From Candidula unifasciata (Eukaryota; Mollusca; Gastropoda; Stylommatophora; Geomitridae), in the NCBI GenBank assembly GCA_905116865.2, contig CAJHNH020008456.1, positions 114,501 through 178,500 on the forward strand: a DNA stretch of 64,000 bases, in the 5' to 3' direction. Numbering within the stretch: position 1 is the first letter of the stretch; the number at the start of each line of letters is the position of its first letter. The notes under the pieces are model-generated. The model ran no database searches and was not told the origin of the DNA. It worked only from the letters and a program-made list of their open reading frames with translations. Shown here piece after piece: positions 23,509 through 36,584 of the stretch. The position numbers were made by a program, and so were the translations under genes.

Positions 23509-24425
23509 AAAACAGAGATGTCTAAGAATGTTTATTTAACAGATCAACATCAAGGCACACAAGTGTAACCCATAAGTGCTCTGTAAATTCTAAAACAGAG
23601 ATGTCTAAGAATTTTTATTCAACAGATCAACATCAAGGCACACAAGTGTAACCCATAAGTGCTCTGTAAATTCTAAAACAGAGATGTCTAAGAATGTTTA
23701 TTCAACAGATCAACATCAAGGCACACAAGTGTAACCCATAAGTGCTCTGTAAATTCTAAAACAGAGATGTCTAAGAATGTTTATTCAACAGATCAACATC
23801 AAGGCACACAAGTGTAACCCATAAGTGCTCTGTAAATTCTAAAACAGAGATGTCTAAGAATTTTTATTCAACAGATCAACATCAAGGCACACAAGTGTAA
23901 CCCATAAGTGCTCTGTAAATTCTAAAACAGAGATGTCTAAGAATGTTTATTCAACAGATCAACATCAAGGCACACAAGTGTAACCCATAAGTGCTCTGTA
24001 AATTCTAAAACAGAGATGTCTAAGAATGTTTATTCAACAGATCAACATCAAGGCACACAAGTGTAACCCATAAGTGCTCTGTAAATTCTAAAACAGAGAT
24101 GTCTAAGAATGTTTATTCAACAGATCAACATCAAGGCACACAAGTGTAACCCATAAGTGCTCTGTAAATTCTAAAACAGAGATGTCTAAGAATGTTTATT
24201 CAACAGATCAACATCAAGGCACACAAGTGTAACCCATAAGTGCTCTGTAAATTCTAAAACAGAGATGTCTAAGAATGTTTATTCAACAGATCAACATCAA
24301 GGCACACAAGTGTAACCCATAAGTGCTCTGTAAATTCTAAAACAGAGATGTCTAAGAATGTTTATTCAACAGATCAAAATCAAGGTACACGGGTGTAACC
24401 CATAAGTGCTCTGTAAATTCTAAAA
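23509..24425. repeat. 83-bp minisatellite, 11 copies
   Basis: Eleven nearly identical 83-bp units beginning AAAACAGAGATGTCTAAGAA and containing TTTATTCAACAGATC and CCCATAAGTGCTCTG. Only the first and last copies differ appreciably. Each copy carries one TTTATT, read as AATAAA on the minus strand. Frames are broken by stops. Confidence 0.97.
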
Positions 24426-24535
24426 CAAAGTATTATTTACTTTTATCTAATGGAGATTAATACAAACTCAAAAGGCTTACATAGAACCAGGAAATCAAGT
24501 AAAGCCAAAGGAAATAAAACTACTAATACCAAACT

Positions 24536-24850
24536 GAGACATTAAACTCTAACATCAAATTAGTACTGCAGCCTGGAGATGAGACATTAAACTCTAACAT
24601 CAAATCAGTACTGCAGCCTGGAGATGAGACATTAAACTCTAACATCAAATCAGTACTGCAGCCTGGAGATGAGACATTAAACTCTAACATCAAATTAGTA
24701 CTGCAGCCTGGAGGTGAGACATTAAACTCTAACATCAAATCAGTACTGCAGCCTGGAGGTGAGACATTAAACTCTAACATCAAATCAGTACTGCAGCCTG
24801 GAGGTGAGACATTAAACTCTAACATCAAAGTACTGCAGCATGGAGGTGAG
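24536..24850. repeat. 45-bp minisatellite, 7 copies
   Basis: Unit of 45 bp starting GAGACATTAAACTCTAACAT and ending CTGCAGCCTGGAGRT. The first three and last four copies differ at one A/G site. The 101-codon minus frame is a by-product. Confidence 0.95.
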
Positions 24851-25504
24851 ACATGTAGAATGACTGAAACAATTATGACAAAAACATTAACTAACTTTTG
24901 TCTGCATCTAATTGAGGGAATACCATTCTATGGCAGACTGATAGAGCATCTGAAGAGAACTAAACAACAGTAGAAGCTGACAAAATGTAAAAAATGTTAG
25001 TTAGTTAATCGACAGATTATCCTCATTGTACATAGGACAAGTGTATAAGGACTTGGATCCCATCTTCAGTTCTGAGTTGGTTTACTATTCTACTCTGGCC
25101 ATCTGTAGAGTGTTCACGTTTGGTGACATTTATTTTGACCTGAAGTTCTTGTAGTCATTTGAGTGTTGCTGAACTGCTGTCTTCTCCTGAATTATATTCT
25201 CAAAAATGTAAAAAATACATCAGCAGAGTCAACTTTGATTTGTTTCTTGGCTCCAGGTAAAAGGATCAGCTGAAAATGTAATTTATTTTTTGGGATGCAA
25301 CAAGTAATTACAATATAAACAATAACAATAATTAATTAATATATAAATTAGAACTAATGTCAAGTAGAAAAGTAAAATAGCTGCAGTGTGAAGGAAAAAA
25401 CACAATAAAAAAGTTAAATGGCAAAAAAGAAGTGAACTAGAAATGTAAACTCAAATCACAACTGTCTCAGTTAAAAATGTCAGCAATTCTGAGACTGGAA
25501 CTAA
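24851..25504. other. No gene seen
   Basis: Unassigned AT-rich sequence; no motif recognised. Confidence 0.4.
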
Positions 25505-25952
25505 CCCTTTCAGGATCCAAGGAAGGCATGTTTCCCCATGTAAAATCGTGATCATTATGTCAACCAATATTATTCCAATAATTTTCATGTCTCTAATGAC
25601 ATTGTAAAACAATATTAATTTTGGGTACCACTGCCTCATTTTAGAAAAGGGAAAAAATGGGGGGGGGGGGGTAGTTAGAGTCTCTACCTCTAAACAAGGA
25701 AGTACAAACGGTAACTAATAAGGGTTTGCTGAAATCGGATGTTCTGGGCCAAAAGATGCTGATATCACAGCTTAGCTGTAAACCACAACGCAAAGTGCCA
25801 ATCATCATTTTAAGGGTATCACACATAAAGAAGACAAAGAAGAAAAAATAATTTGTTTCATAAAGTATATTAAATAGACAGCAATGTAAAAAAAGCCATT
25901 TGAATGCCTAAAACTTTTGACTAGTTCATAAGTCCTTCTGGTCCTGAAAGGG
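25505..25952. mobile_element. piggyBac-like MITE, 448 bp
   Basis: Terminal inverted repeats CCCTTTCAGGA (25505-25515) and TCCTGAAAGGG (25942-25952) are perfect for 11 bp and continue imperfectly for about 12 bp more. The right end is flanked by TTAA and the left by CTAA, compatible with a TTAA target duplication with one substitution. CCC termini and TTAA targets are piggyBac hallmarks. No transposase is present, so it is non-autonomous. A SINE-like element B copy lies inside. Confidence 0.6.
25693..25845 (+). mobile_element. SINE-like element B, 3' half, nested in MITE
   Basis: Shows the family landmarks GGGTTTGCTGAAATCGGATG, GGGCCAAAAGATGCTG and CAGCTTAGCTGTAAACCACA, and ends in AAGAAGACAAAGAAGAAAAA. 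5'-truncated at nearly the same point as the copy at 5461. Confidence 0.65.
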
Positions 25953-25956
25953 TTAA

Positions 25957-27034
25957 ACAATATGCACAAGAAACCGTCCCTGAGATAACTGGAGAAAACC
26001 ACACAAACGTCTGCTTGCTATGAAGCCATCTTTATTTTATTTGCCATTTGTAGATTTTCTCCACAGGAAATTTACATAAACACTGGTTGCTATGGTGACA
26101 TTTTGATGACATTGTCAAATAAGCACTCTTCTGACTGTGAATCTTCAACCTTGTAACATTAGAAAGCTGATCCTGTGGTTGCACCATGTTTAAACAAACA
26201 ACACTGATTATTTTGTGAACATTTTACTTTAGAACAAAATGAAAATTTTATGATTCTATCATGTTTGAAAAAAAAAAGTAACCCCATTATGTGGTTTGAG
26301 TTTTTGAAAAAAAAAAAAAAAAAGCTGATTATTCTGTGATTACTTGAATTTTCAGCTAAAAACAAAAACCTCATTTTGTGGCTTCAATGTGAACAAAATT
26401 AAAGCACAAACGGTGATTTAATTCTGTGGTTTCAAACCGAAGCAGTGAATGGAGGGCAACAAGGGTTATCTGTAATATCTGGCATTTGAAAAACAAAACA
26501 ACAAATTGCACATGTTCATCAATAAAAACAGAGAAGCTGCCTTTGCCACCAACAGAACTGAACCTTTGTGACACTATATATCAAAATATGTCTAGAAACC
26601 CTTTAAACATTTTATGTGCCAATTTACAAACAAAACATGAAAGATTATACTTTCATTATTCACACTTTAATACTAGAAAACACACCAGTTTCAGTTAAAT
26701 GTAGTTTCTTTATTAGATGTGTTCAGAATATGCATTGACCGGAAATTAATGCTCAGCTCTGACTTGTTTATGAGACTCATTCATGCTCAATGTAAGCTCT
26801 TTTTAATTTTAGCTGGCATAGCTGATGCCTGGTTGTAACAGTAATGACAACAAAATAATAGGTCACCTTCATCCTAAGGGACTAAACGTTCAAGAATGTA
26901 GAAAACAGATGTGTTGCCCAGACTAAACTTAGATACAGAAACAAAGATGTCTTCAGGTTAACTGTAATATCCAGTCAGGCATGGTTCTTTGTCTGGTACT
27001 TAAAGAGATAGACCTTGAGGTGTAATGTTTTGTC
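25957..27034. other. No gene seen
   Basis: AT-rich with poly-A runs near 26268 and 26308. Minus-strand AATAAA signals lie at about 26031-26040 and 26709, but no coding exon is recognised nearby. Confidence 0.4.
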
Positions 27035-27148
27035 CAAAACCTGTTACTTGTATGTCCTCACTCAAAACCTGTTACTTGTATGTCCTCACTCAAAACCTGT
27101 TACTTGTATGTCCTCACTCAAAACCTGTTACTTGTACGCTTCCGCTTC
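27035..27148. repeat. 28-bp minisatellite, about 4 copies
   Basis: Unit CAAAACCTGTTACTTGTATG followed by TCCTCACT, repeated at 28-bp spacing. The last copy is degenerate. Confidence 0.9.
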
Positions 27149-27410
27149 CACTCAGAATCTGTTACTTCTAAGCCCCTGCTGAAAATCTGAAGACAGTTTC
27201 TGTTCCTAATCTACACAACTCATTAGAAAAACAAATCTGCATTATATTAATGAGAGTGACAGACAATTAAATCAACAAAATCAACAGTTAAGTCAAACCT
27301 TAATGAAAATGTTCACACCATAAGTATATTGACAAAATAGAAACTACAGCTGAGGTCAGAGGTTTAGGTTCAATCCCAAGAAGTGCTAGGATTTTTTTCC
27401 GACCAGTAAA

Positions 27411-27735
27411 CTAGGTCAGTGACATGACATCACTAGGTCAGTGACATGACATCACTAGGGCAGTGACATGACATCACTAGGTCAGTGACATGACATCACT
27501 AGGTCAGTGACATGACATCACTAGGTCAGTGACATGACATCACTAGGTCAGTGACATGACATCATTAGGTCAGTGACATGACATCACTAGGTCAGTGAAA
27601 TCACATCACTAGGTCAGTGACATCACATCACTAGGTCAGTGACATGACATCACTAGGTCAGTGACATCACATCACTAGGTCAGTGACATCACATCACTAG
27701 GTCAGTGACATCACAACACTAGGTCAGTGACATGA
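27411..27735. repeat. 22-bp minisatellite, about 14 copies
   Basis: Unit AGGTCAGTGACATGACATCA plus CT, with GACATCAC variants toward the right. It merges without a gap into the 43-bp array, whose unit begins with the same 22 bp. Confidence 0.95.
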
Positions 27736-30700
27736 CATCACTTTTATTACCCATCACAACACTAGGTCAGTGACATCACATCACTCTGATTACCCATCAC
27801 AACACTAGGTTAGCGATATCACATCACCCTTGTTACCCATCACAACACTAGGTCAGTGATATCACATCACTCTGATTACCCATCACAACACTAGGTCAGT
27901 GACATCACATCACTTTGATTACCCACCACAACACTAGGTCAGTGATATCACATCACTCTGATTACCCACCACAACACTATGTCAGTGATATCACATCACC
28001 CTTGTTACCCATCACAACACTAGGTCAGTGACATCACATCACTCTGATTACCCATCACAACACTAGGTCAGTGATATCACATCACTCTGATTACCCATCA
28101 CAACACTAGGTCAGTGATATCACATCACTCTGATTACCCATCACAACACTAGGTCAGTGATATCACATCACTCTGATTACCCATCACAACACTAGGTCAG
28201 TGATATCACATCACTCTGATTACCCATCACAACACTAGGTCAGCGATATCACATCACCCTTGTTACCCATCACAACACTAGGTCAGTGATATCACATCAC
28301 TCTGATTACCCATCACAACACTAGGTCAGTGACATCACATCACTCTGATTACCCATCACAACACTAGGTCAGCGATATCACATCACCCTTGTTACCCATC
28401 ACAACACTAGGTCAGTGATATCACATCACTCTGATTACCCATCACAACACTAGGTCAGTGACATCACATCACTTTGATTACCCACCACAACACTAGGTCA
28501 GTGATATCACATCACTCTGATTACCCATCACAACACTAGGTCAGCGATATCACATCACTCTGATTACCCACCACAACACTAGGTCAGTGATATCACATCA
28601 CCCTTGTTACCCATCACAACACTAGGTCAGTGATATCACATCACTCTGATTACCCATCACAACACTAGGTCAGTGATATCACATCACTCTGATTACCCAT
28701 CACAACACTAGGTCAGCGATATCACATCACCCTTGTTACCCATCACAACACTAGGTCAGTGACATCACATCACTCTGATTACCCATCACAACACTAGGTC
28801 AGCGATATCACATCACCCTTGTTACCCATCACAACACTAGGTCAGTGATATCACATCACCCTTGTTACCCATCACAACACTAGGTCAGTGATATCACATC
28901 ACTCTGATTACCCATCACAACACTAGGTCAGTGATATCACATCACTCTGATTACCCACCACAACACTAGGTCAGTGATATCACATCACTTTGATTACCCA
29001 CCACAACACAAGGTCAGTGATATCACATCACTCTGATTACCCATCACAACACTAGGTCAGTGATATCACATCACCCTTGTTACCCATCACAACACTAGGT
29101 CAGTGATATCACATCACTCTGATTACCCACCACAACACTAGGTCAGTGATATCACATCACTCTGATTACCCATCACAACACTAGGTCAGTGATATCACAT
29201 CACTCTGATTACCCACCACAACACTAGGTCAGTGATATCACATCACTTTGATTACCCACCACAACACAAGGTCAGTGATATCACATCACTCTGATTACCC
29301 ATCACAACACTAGGTCAGTGATATCACATCACTCTGATTACCCACCACAACACTAGGTCAGTGATATCACATCACTCTGATTACCCATCACAACACTAGG
29401 TCAGTGATATCACATCACTCTGATTACCCACCACAACACTAGGTCAGTGATATCACATCACTCTGATTACCCACCACAACACAAGGTCAGTGATATCACA
29501 TCACTCTGATTACCCACCACAACACTAGGTCAGTGATATCACATCACTCTGATTACCCATCACAACACTAGGTCAGTGATATCACATCACTCTGATTACC
29601 CACCACAACACTAGGTCAGTGATATCACATCACTCTGATTACCCACCACAACACTAGGTCAGTGATATCACATCACTCTGATTACCCACCACAACACAAG
29701 GTCAGTGATATCACATCACTCTGATTACCCACCACAACACAAGGTCAGTGATATCACATCACTTTGGTTACCAATCACAACACTAGGTCAGTGACATCAC
29801 ATCACTTTGGTTACCAATCACAACACTAGGTCAGCGATATTACATCACTCTGATTACCTATCACAACACTAGGTCAGTGATATCACATCACTCTGATTAC
29901 CCATCACAACACAAGGTCAGTGATATCACATCACTTTGGTTACCCATCACAACACTAGGTCAGTGATATTACATCACTCTGATTACCCACCACAACACAA
30001 GGTCAGTGACATCACATCACTTTGGTTACCCATCACAACACTAGGTCAGTGATATTACATCACTCTGATTACCCATCACAACACTAGGTCAGTGATATCA
30101 CATCACTCTGATTACCCACCACAACACTAGGTCAGTGATATCACATCACTTTGGTTACCAATCACAACACTAGGTCAGTGACATCACATCACTTTGGTTA
30201 CCCATCACACCACTAGGTCAGTGATATCACATCACTCTGATTACCCATCACAACACTAGGTCAGTGATATCACATCACCCTTGTTACCCATCACAACACT
30301 AGGTTAGTGATATCACATCACCCTTGTTACCCATCACAACACTAAGTCAGCGATATTACATCACTCTGATTACCCACCACAACACAAGGTCAGTGATATC
30401 ACATCACCCTTGTTACCCATCACAACACTAGGTCAGTGATATCACATCACTCTGATTACCCATCACAACACTAGGTCAGTGACATCACATCACTTTGATT
30501 ACCCACCACAACACTAGGTCAGTGATATCACATCACTCTGATTACCCACCACAACACTAGGTCAGTGATATCACATCACCCTTGTTACCCATCACAACAC
30601 TAGGTCAGTGATATCACATCACCCTTGTTACCCATCACAACACAAGGTCAGTGATATCACATCACTCTGATTACCCACCACAACACTAGGTCAGTGATAT

Positions 30701-33700
30701 CACATCACTCTGATTACCCACCACAACACAAGGTCAGTGATATCACATCACCCTTGTTACCCATCACAACACTAGGTCAGTGACATCACATCACTTTGAT
30801 TACCCACCACAACACTAGGTCAGTGATATCACATCACTCTGATTACCCACCACAACACTATGTCAGTGATATCACATCACCCTTGTTACCCATCACAACA
30901 CTAGGTCAGTGACATCACATCACTCTGATTACCCATCACAACACTAGGTCAGTGATATCACATCACTCTGATTACCCATCACAACACTAGGTCAATGATA
31001 TCACATCACTCTGATTACCCATCACAACACTAGGTCAGTGATATCACATCACTCTGATTACCCATCACAACACTAGGTCAGTGATATCACATCACTCTGA
31101 TTACCCATCACAACACTAGGTCAGCGATATCACATCACCCTTGTTACCCATCACAACACTAGGTCAGTGATATCACATCACTCTGATTACCCATCACAAC
31201 ACTAGGTCAGTGACATCACATCACTCTGATTACCCATCACAACACTAGGTCAGCGATATCACATCACCCTTGTTACCCATCACAACACTAGGTCAGTGAT
31301 ATCACATCACTCTGATTACCCATCACAACACTAGGTCAGTGACATCACATCACTTTGATTACCCACCACAACACTAGGTCAGTGATATCACATCACTCTG
31401 ATTACCCATCACAACACTAGGTCAGCGATATCACATCACTCTGATTACCCACCACAACACTAGGTCAGTGATATCACATCACCCTTGTTACCCATCACAA
31501 CACTAGGTCAGTGATATCACATCACTCTGATTACCCATCACAACACTAGGTCAGTGATATCACATCACTCTGATTACCCATCACAACACTAGGTCAGCGA
31601 TATCACATCACCCTTGTTACCCATCACAACACTAGGTCAGTGACATCACATCACTCTGATTACCCATCACAACACTAGGTCAGCGATATCACATCACCCT
31701 TGTTACCCATCACAACACTAGGTCAGCGATATCACATCACCCTTGTTACCCATCACAACACTAGGTCAGTGATATCACATCACTCTGATTACCCATCACA
31801 ACACTAGGTCAGTGATATCACATCACTCTGATTACCCACACACAACACTAGGTCAGTGATATCACATCACTTTGATTACCCACCACAACACAAGGTCAGT
31901 GATATCACATCACTCTGATTACCCATCACAACACTAGGTCAGTGATATCACATCACCCTTGTTACCCATCACAACACTAGGTCAGTGATATCACATCACT
32001 CTGATTACCCACCACAACACTAGGTCAGTGATATCACATCACTCTGATTACCCATCACAACACTAGGTCAGTGATATCACATCACTCTGATTACCCACCA
32101 CAACACTAGGTCAGTGATATCACATCACTTTGATTACCCACCACAACACACAAGGTCAGTGATATCACATCACTCTGATTACCCATCACAACACTAGGTC
32201 AGTGATATCACATCACTCTGATTACCCACCACAACACTAGGTCAGTGATATCACATCACTCTGATTACCCACCACAACACTAGGTCAGTGATATCACATC
32301 ACTCTGATTACCCACCACAACACTAGGTCAGTGATATCACATCACTCTGATTACCCACCACAACACAAGGTCAGTGATATCACATCACTCTGATTACCCA
32401 CCACAACACTAGGTCAGTGATATCACATCACTCTGATTACCCACCACAACACTAGGTCAGTGATATCACATCACTCTGATTACCCACCACAACACTAGGT
32501 CAGTGATATCACATCACTCTGATTACCCACCACAACACTAGGTCAGTGATATCACATCACTCTGATTACCCACCACAACACAAGGTCAGTGATATCACAT
32601 CACTCTGATTACCCACCACAACACAAGGTCAGTGATATCACATCACTTTGGTTACCAATCACAACACTAGGTCAGTGACATCACATCACTTTGGTTACCA
32701 ATCACAACACTAGGTCAGCGATATTACATCACTCTGATTACCTATCACAACACTAGGTCAGTGATATCACATCACTCTGATTACCCATCACAACACAAGG
32801 TCAGTGATATCACATCACTTTGGTTACCCATCACAACACTAGGTCAGTGATATTACATCACTCTGATTACCCACCACAACACAAGGTCAGTGACATCACA
32901 TCACTTTGGTTACCCATCACAACACTAGGTCAGTGATATTACATCACTCTGATTACCCATCACAACACTAGGTCAGTGATATCACATCACTCTGATTACC
33001 CACCACAACACTAGGTCAGTGATATCACATCACTTTGGTTACCAATCACAACACTAGGTCAGTGACATCACATCACTTTGGTTACCCATCACACCACTAG
33101 GTCAGTGATATCACATCACTCTGATTACCCATCACAACACTAGGTCAGTGATATCACATCACCCTTGTTACCCATCACAACACTAGGTTAGTGATATCAC
33201 ATCACCCTTGTTACCCATCACAACACTAAGTCAGCGATATTACATCACTCTGATTACCCACCACAACACAAGGTCAGTGATATCACATCACCCTTGTTAC
33301 CCATCACAACACTAGGTCAGTGATATCACATCACTCTGATTACCCATCACAACACTAGGTCAGTGACATCACATCACTTTGATTACCCACCACAACACTA
33401 GGTCAGTGATATCACATCACTCTGATTACCCACCACAACACTAGGTCAGTGATATCACATCACCCTTGTTACCCATCACAACACTAGGTCAGTGATATCA
33501 CATCACCCTTGTTACCCATCACAACACAAGGTCAGTGATATCACATCACTCTGATTACCCACCACAACACTAGGTCAGTGATATCACATCACTCTGATTA
33601 CCCACCACAACACAAGGTCAGTGATATCACATCACCCTTGTTACCCATCACAACACTAGGTCAGTGATATCACATCACTCTGATTACCCACCACAACACT

Positions 33701-35089
33701 AGGTCAGTGATATCACATAACTTTGGTTACCCATCACAACACTAGGTCAGTGATATCACATAACTTTGGTTACCCATCACAACACTAGGTCAGTGATATC
33801 ACATCACTCTGGTTACCCACCACAACACTAGGTCAGTGATATCACATCACCCTTGTTACCCATCACAACACAAGGTCAGTGATATCACATCACTCTGATT
33901 ACCCACCACAACACTAGGTCAGTGATATCACATCACTCTGATTACCCACCACAACACTAGGTCAGTGATATCACATCACTCTGATTACCCACCACAACAC
34001 TAGGTCAGTGATATCACATCACCCTTGTTACCCATCACAACACTAGGTCAGTGATATCACATCACCCTTGTTACCCATCACAACACTAGGTCAGTGATAT
34101 CACATCACCCTTGTTACCCACCACAACACTAGGTCAGTGATATCACATCACTCTGATTACCCACCACAACACTAGGTCAGTGATATCACATCACTCTGAT
34201 TACCCACCACAACACAAGGTCAGTGATATCACATCACCCTTGTTACCCATCACAACACTAGGTCAGTGATATCACATCACTCTGATTACCCATCACAACA
34301 CTAGGTCAGTGATATCACATAACTTTGGTTACCCATCACAACACTAGGTCAGTGATATCACATAACTTTGGTTACCCATCACAACACTAGGTCAGTGATA
34401 TCACATAACTTTGGTTACCCATCACAACACTAGGTCAGTGATATCACATCACTCTGGTTACCCACCACAACACTAGGTCAGTGATATCACATCACCCTTG
34501 TTACCCATCACAACACAAGGTCAGTGATATCACATCACTCTGATTACCCACCACAACACTAGGTCAGTGATATCACATCACTCTGATTACCCACCACAAC
34601 ACTAGGTCAGTGATATCACATCACTCTGATTACCCACCACAACACTAGGTCAGTGATATCACATCACCCTTGTTACCCATCACAACACTAGGTCAGTGAT
34701 ATCACATCACCCTTGTTACCCATCACAACACTAGGTCAGTGATATCACATCACCCTTGTTACCCACCACAACACTAGGTCAGTGATATCACATCACTCTG
34801 ATTACCCACCACAACACTAGGTCAGTGATATCACATCACTCTGATTACCCACCACAACACAAGGTCAGTGATATCACATCACCCTTGTTACCCATCACAA
34901 CACTAGGTCAGTGATATCACATCACTCTGATTACCCACCACAACACTAGGTCAGTGATATCACATAACTTTGGTTACCCATCACAACACTAGGTCAGTGA
35001 TATCACATAACTTTGGTTACCCATCACAACACTAGGTCAGTGATATCACATAACTTTGGTTACCCATCACAACACTAGGTCAGTGATAT
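27736..35089. repeat. Giant 43-bp minisatellite, about 171 copies
   Basis: A 7.35-kb array. Each 43-bp unit begins AGGTCAGTGATATCACATCA and ends with TTACCCATCACAACACT. The main variants are CTCTGATT, CCCTTGTT, CTTTGATT and CTTTGGTT; CATCAC or CACCAC; and ACTAGG or ACAAGG. The order of variants shows higher-order duplication: rare markers recur 2,881 bp (67 units) apart, and others recur 645 bp (15 units) apart near the right end. It contains the perfect palindrome GTGATATCAC in most units. No ORF of note. Confidence 0.97.
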
Positions 35090-35091
35090 CA

Positions 35092-35849
35092 CCTCCTTTG
35101 TGTTACTGGGGATCGAGATGGGCCAGAAGCCTGATTTTTTTATGGGCCAGAAGCCTATGCCCAAGCATAGAATGCTCATTAATACAATACAACTGGCAAT
35201 TATCTGCCGGTCGCTTGCCAGGCTGCCAGTTGAACAGCCCTGCCATCAGACAACATGCAGACCACTTTTTGGGGGGCAAATGCAGAAGATGCTTAGAAAA
35301 AACATGGCCATCAAACTCTCCTGGAAATGGTGCATAAAGAAAAGCATTAGTTTCTACATCACATGATCTCACGAGGTACACAGAAGTGTCTGAAAGGATT
35401 CTTTCATACTGTGCCAGTCATTACTTCCTAAACCTCCACTCTACAAGCTCATAACTTTATGATGTAATATCACTTTTTTTAAACTACTAAACATGTACAA
35501 CTACAGGCACTCCATTGTTTCCTCATTAAAAATATTGCAAATCACCAAAGAATATTCAAAGAAAAAATTTTTGTAAACACTATTTAGTATTTCGAAACAA
35601 AAATCAGTAATAGCATTGACAAGATTACTGCTATTAGAAAATAAATAAGTAAGATGTTGAAACAGAATTTGAGGGGCACATCACATGGGCTAACATATCT
35701 TAGGTAATATAAGTTATCTTCAAAGATAAGAAAACAAACTTGAAAGAAATCACTGGAACTCAGTTCAGAATCCTCTTTCTGTTTATATACAAATATAGAA
35801 CTAAATGATACATCCTGCTTGTGTACATGTTTATAGATCTCAAGTATGG
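35092..35849. other. No gene recognised
   Basis: Unique-looking sequence. It begins with a direct duplication of ATGGGCCAGAAGCCT near 35120 and 35143. Frames of 88-93 codons on both strands at 35056-35381 show no recognisable motif. Confidence 0.4.
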
Positions 35850-36180
35850 AGATATGTACAGCTGTCTCTTTATGTACATGTGTTGTTAGTGTACAGTTGT
35901 CTCTTTATGTACATGTGTTGTTAGTGTACAGCTGTCTCTTTATGTACATGTGTTGTTAGTGTACAGCTGTCTCTTTATGTACATGTGTTGTTAGTGTACA
36001 GCTGTCTCTTTATGTACATGTGTTGTTAGTGTACAGCTGTCTCTTTATGTACATGTGTTGTTAGTGTACAGCTGTCTCTTTATGTACATGTGTTATCAGT
36101 GTTTAGCTGTCTCTTTATGTACATGTGTTATCAGTGTTTAGCTGTCTCTGTTTGTACTTATGTTATTAGTGTTTAGCTGT
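35850..36180. repeat. 35-bp minisatellite, about 9 copies
   Basis: Unit of 35 bp: TTAGTGTACAGCTGTCTCTT followed by TATGTACATGTGTTG. The first six units are nearly identical and the later ones are more diverged. Confidence 0.93.
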
Positions 36181-36584
36181 CTGTGTAAACATGTGTAAAG
36201 TTAACTGTGTATACATATGCATAGAGAAGTTTATACATATCTACAGATACAGCCATACACATGTACACAGGAAACTTTACAAATGTACAAACAAGAAAGT
36301 ATAAATTTACACACAGACAACTGTACACATGTACAAACAGAGATAGATATACACATGTACACAGAGATAGCTATACATATGTACATATAGACAATTGTAA
36401 ACATGCTTCAAAAACCTCTTCACTCCTGCCTCCATGAGTACAGTGGTCTCTGTGTATCCATGTTTATATCTGTCTGTGTGTGTACATTTGTACAGCAGTC
36501 CCTGTGTGTGCATGTGTACAGTGATCCCTGTGTGTGCATGTTTATAGCTGTCTGTGTGTGTACATTTGTACAGCAGTCTCTGTG
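36181..36584. repeat. Transitional, partly inverted repeat zone
   Basis: About 36230-36400 holds sequence of the same family in the opposite orientation (CACATGTACACAGAGATAGC). From about 36430 the direct orientation resumes with 26-50 bp relatives of the downstream unit. It joins the 35-bp and 26-bp arrays. Confidence 0.7.

Noticed and set aside
23509..24425. CRISPR-like array appearance (83-bp period)
   Set aside because: The whole unit is repeated with no unique spacers, and the window is eukaryotic. The same applies to the other arrays.
35056..35381. 88-93 codon frames right of the 43-bp array
   Set aside because: Open on both strands, no recognisable domain; no splice evidence.
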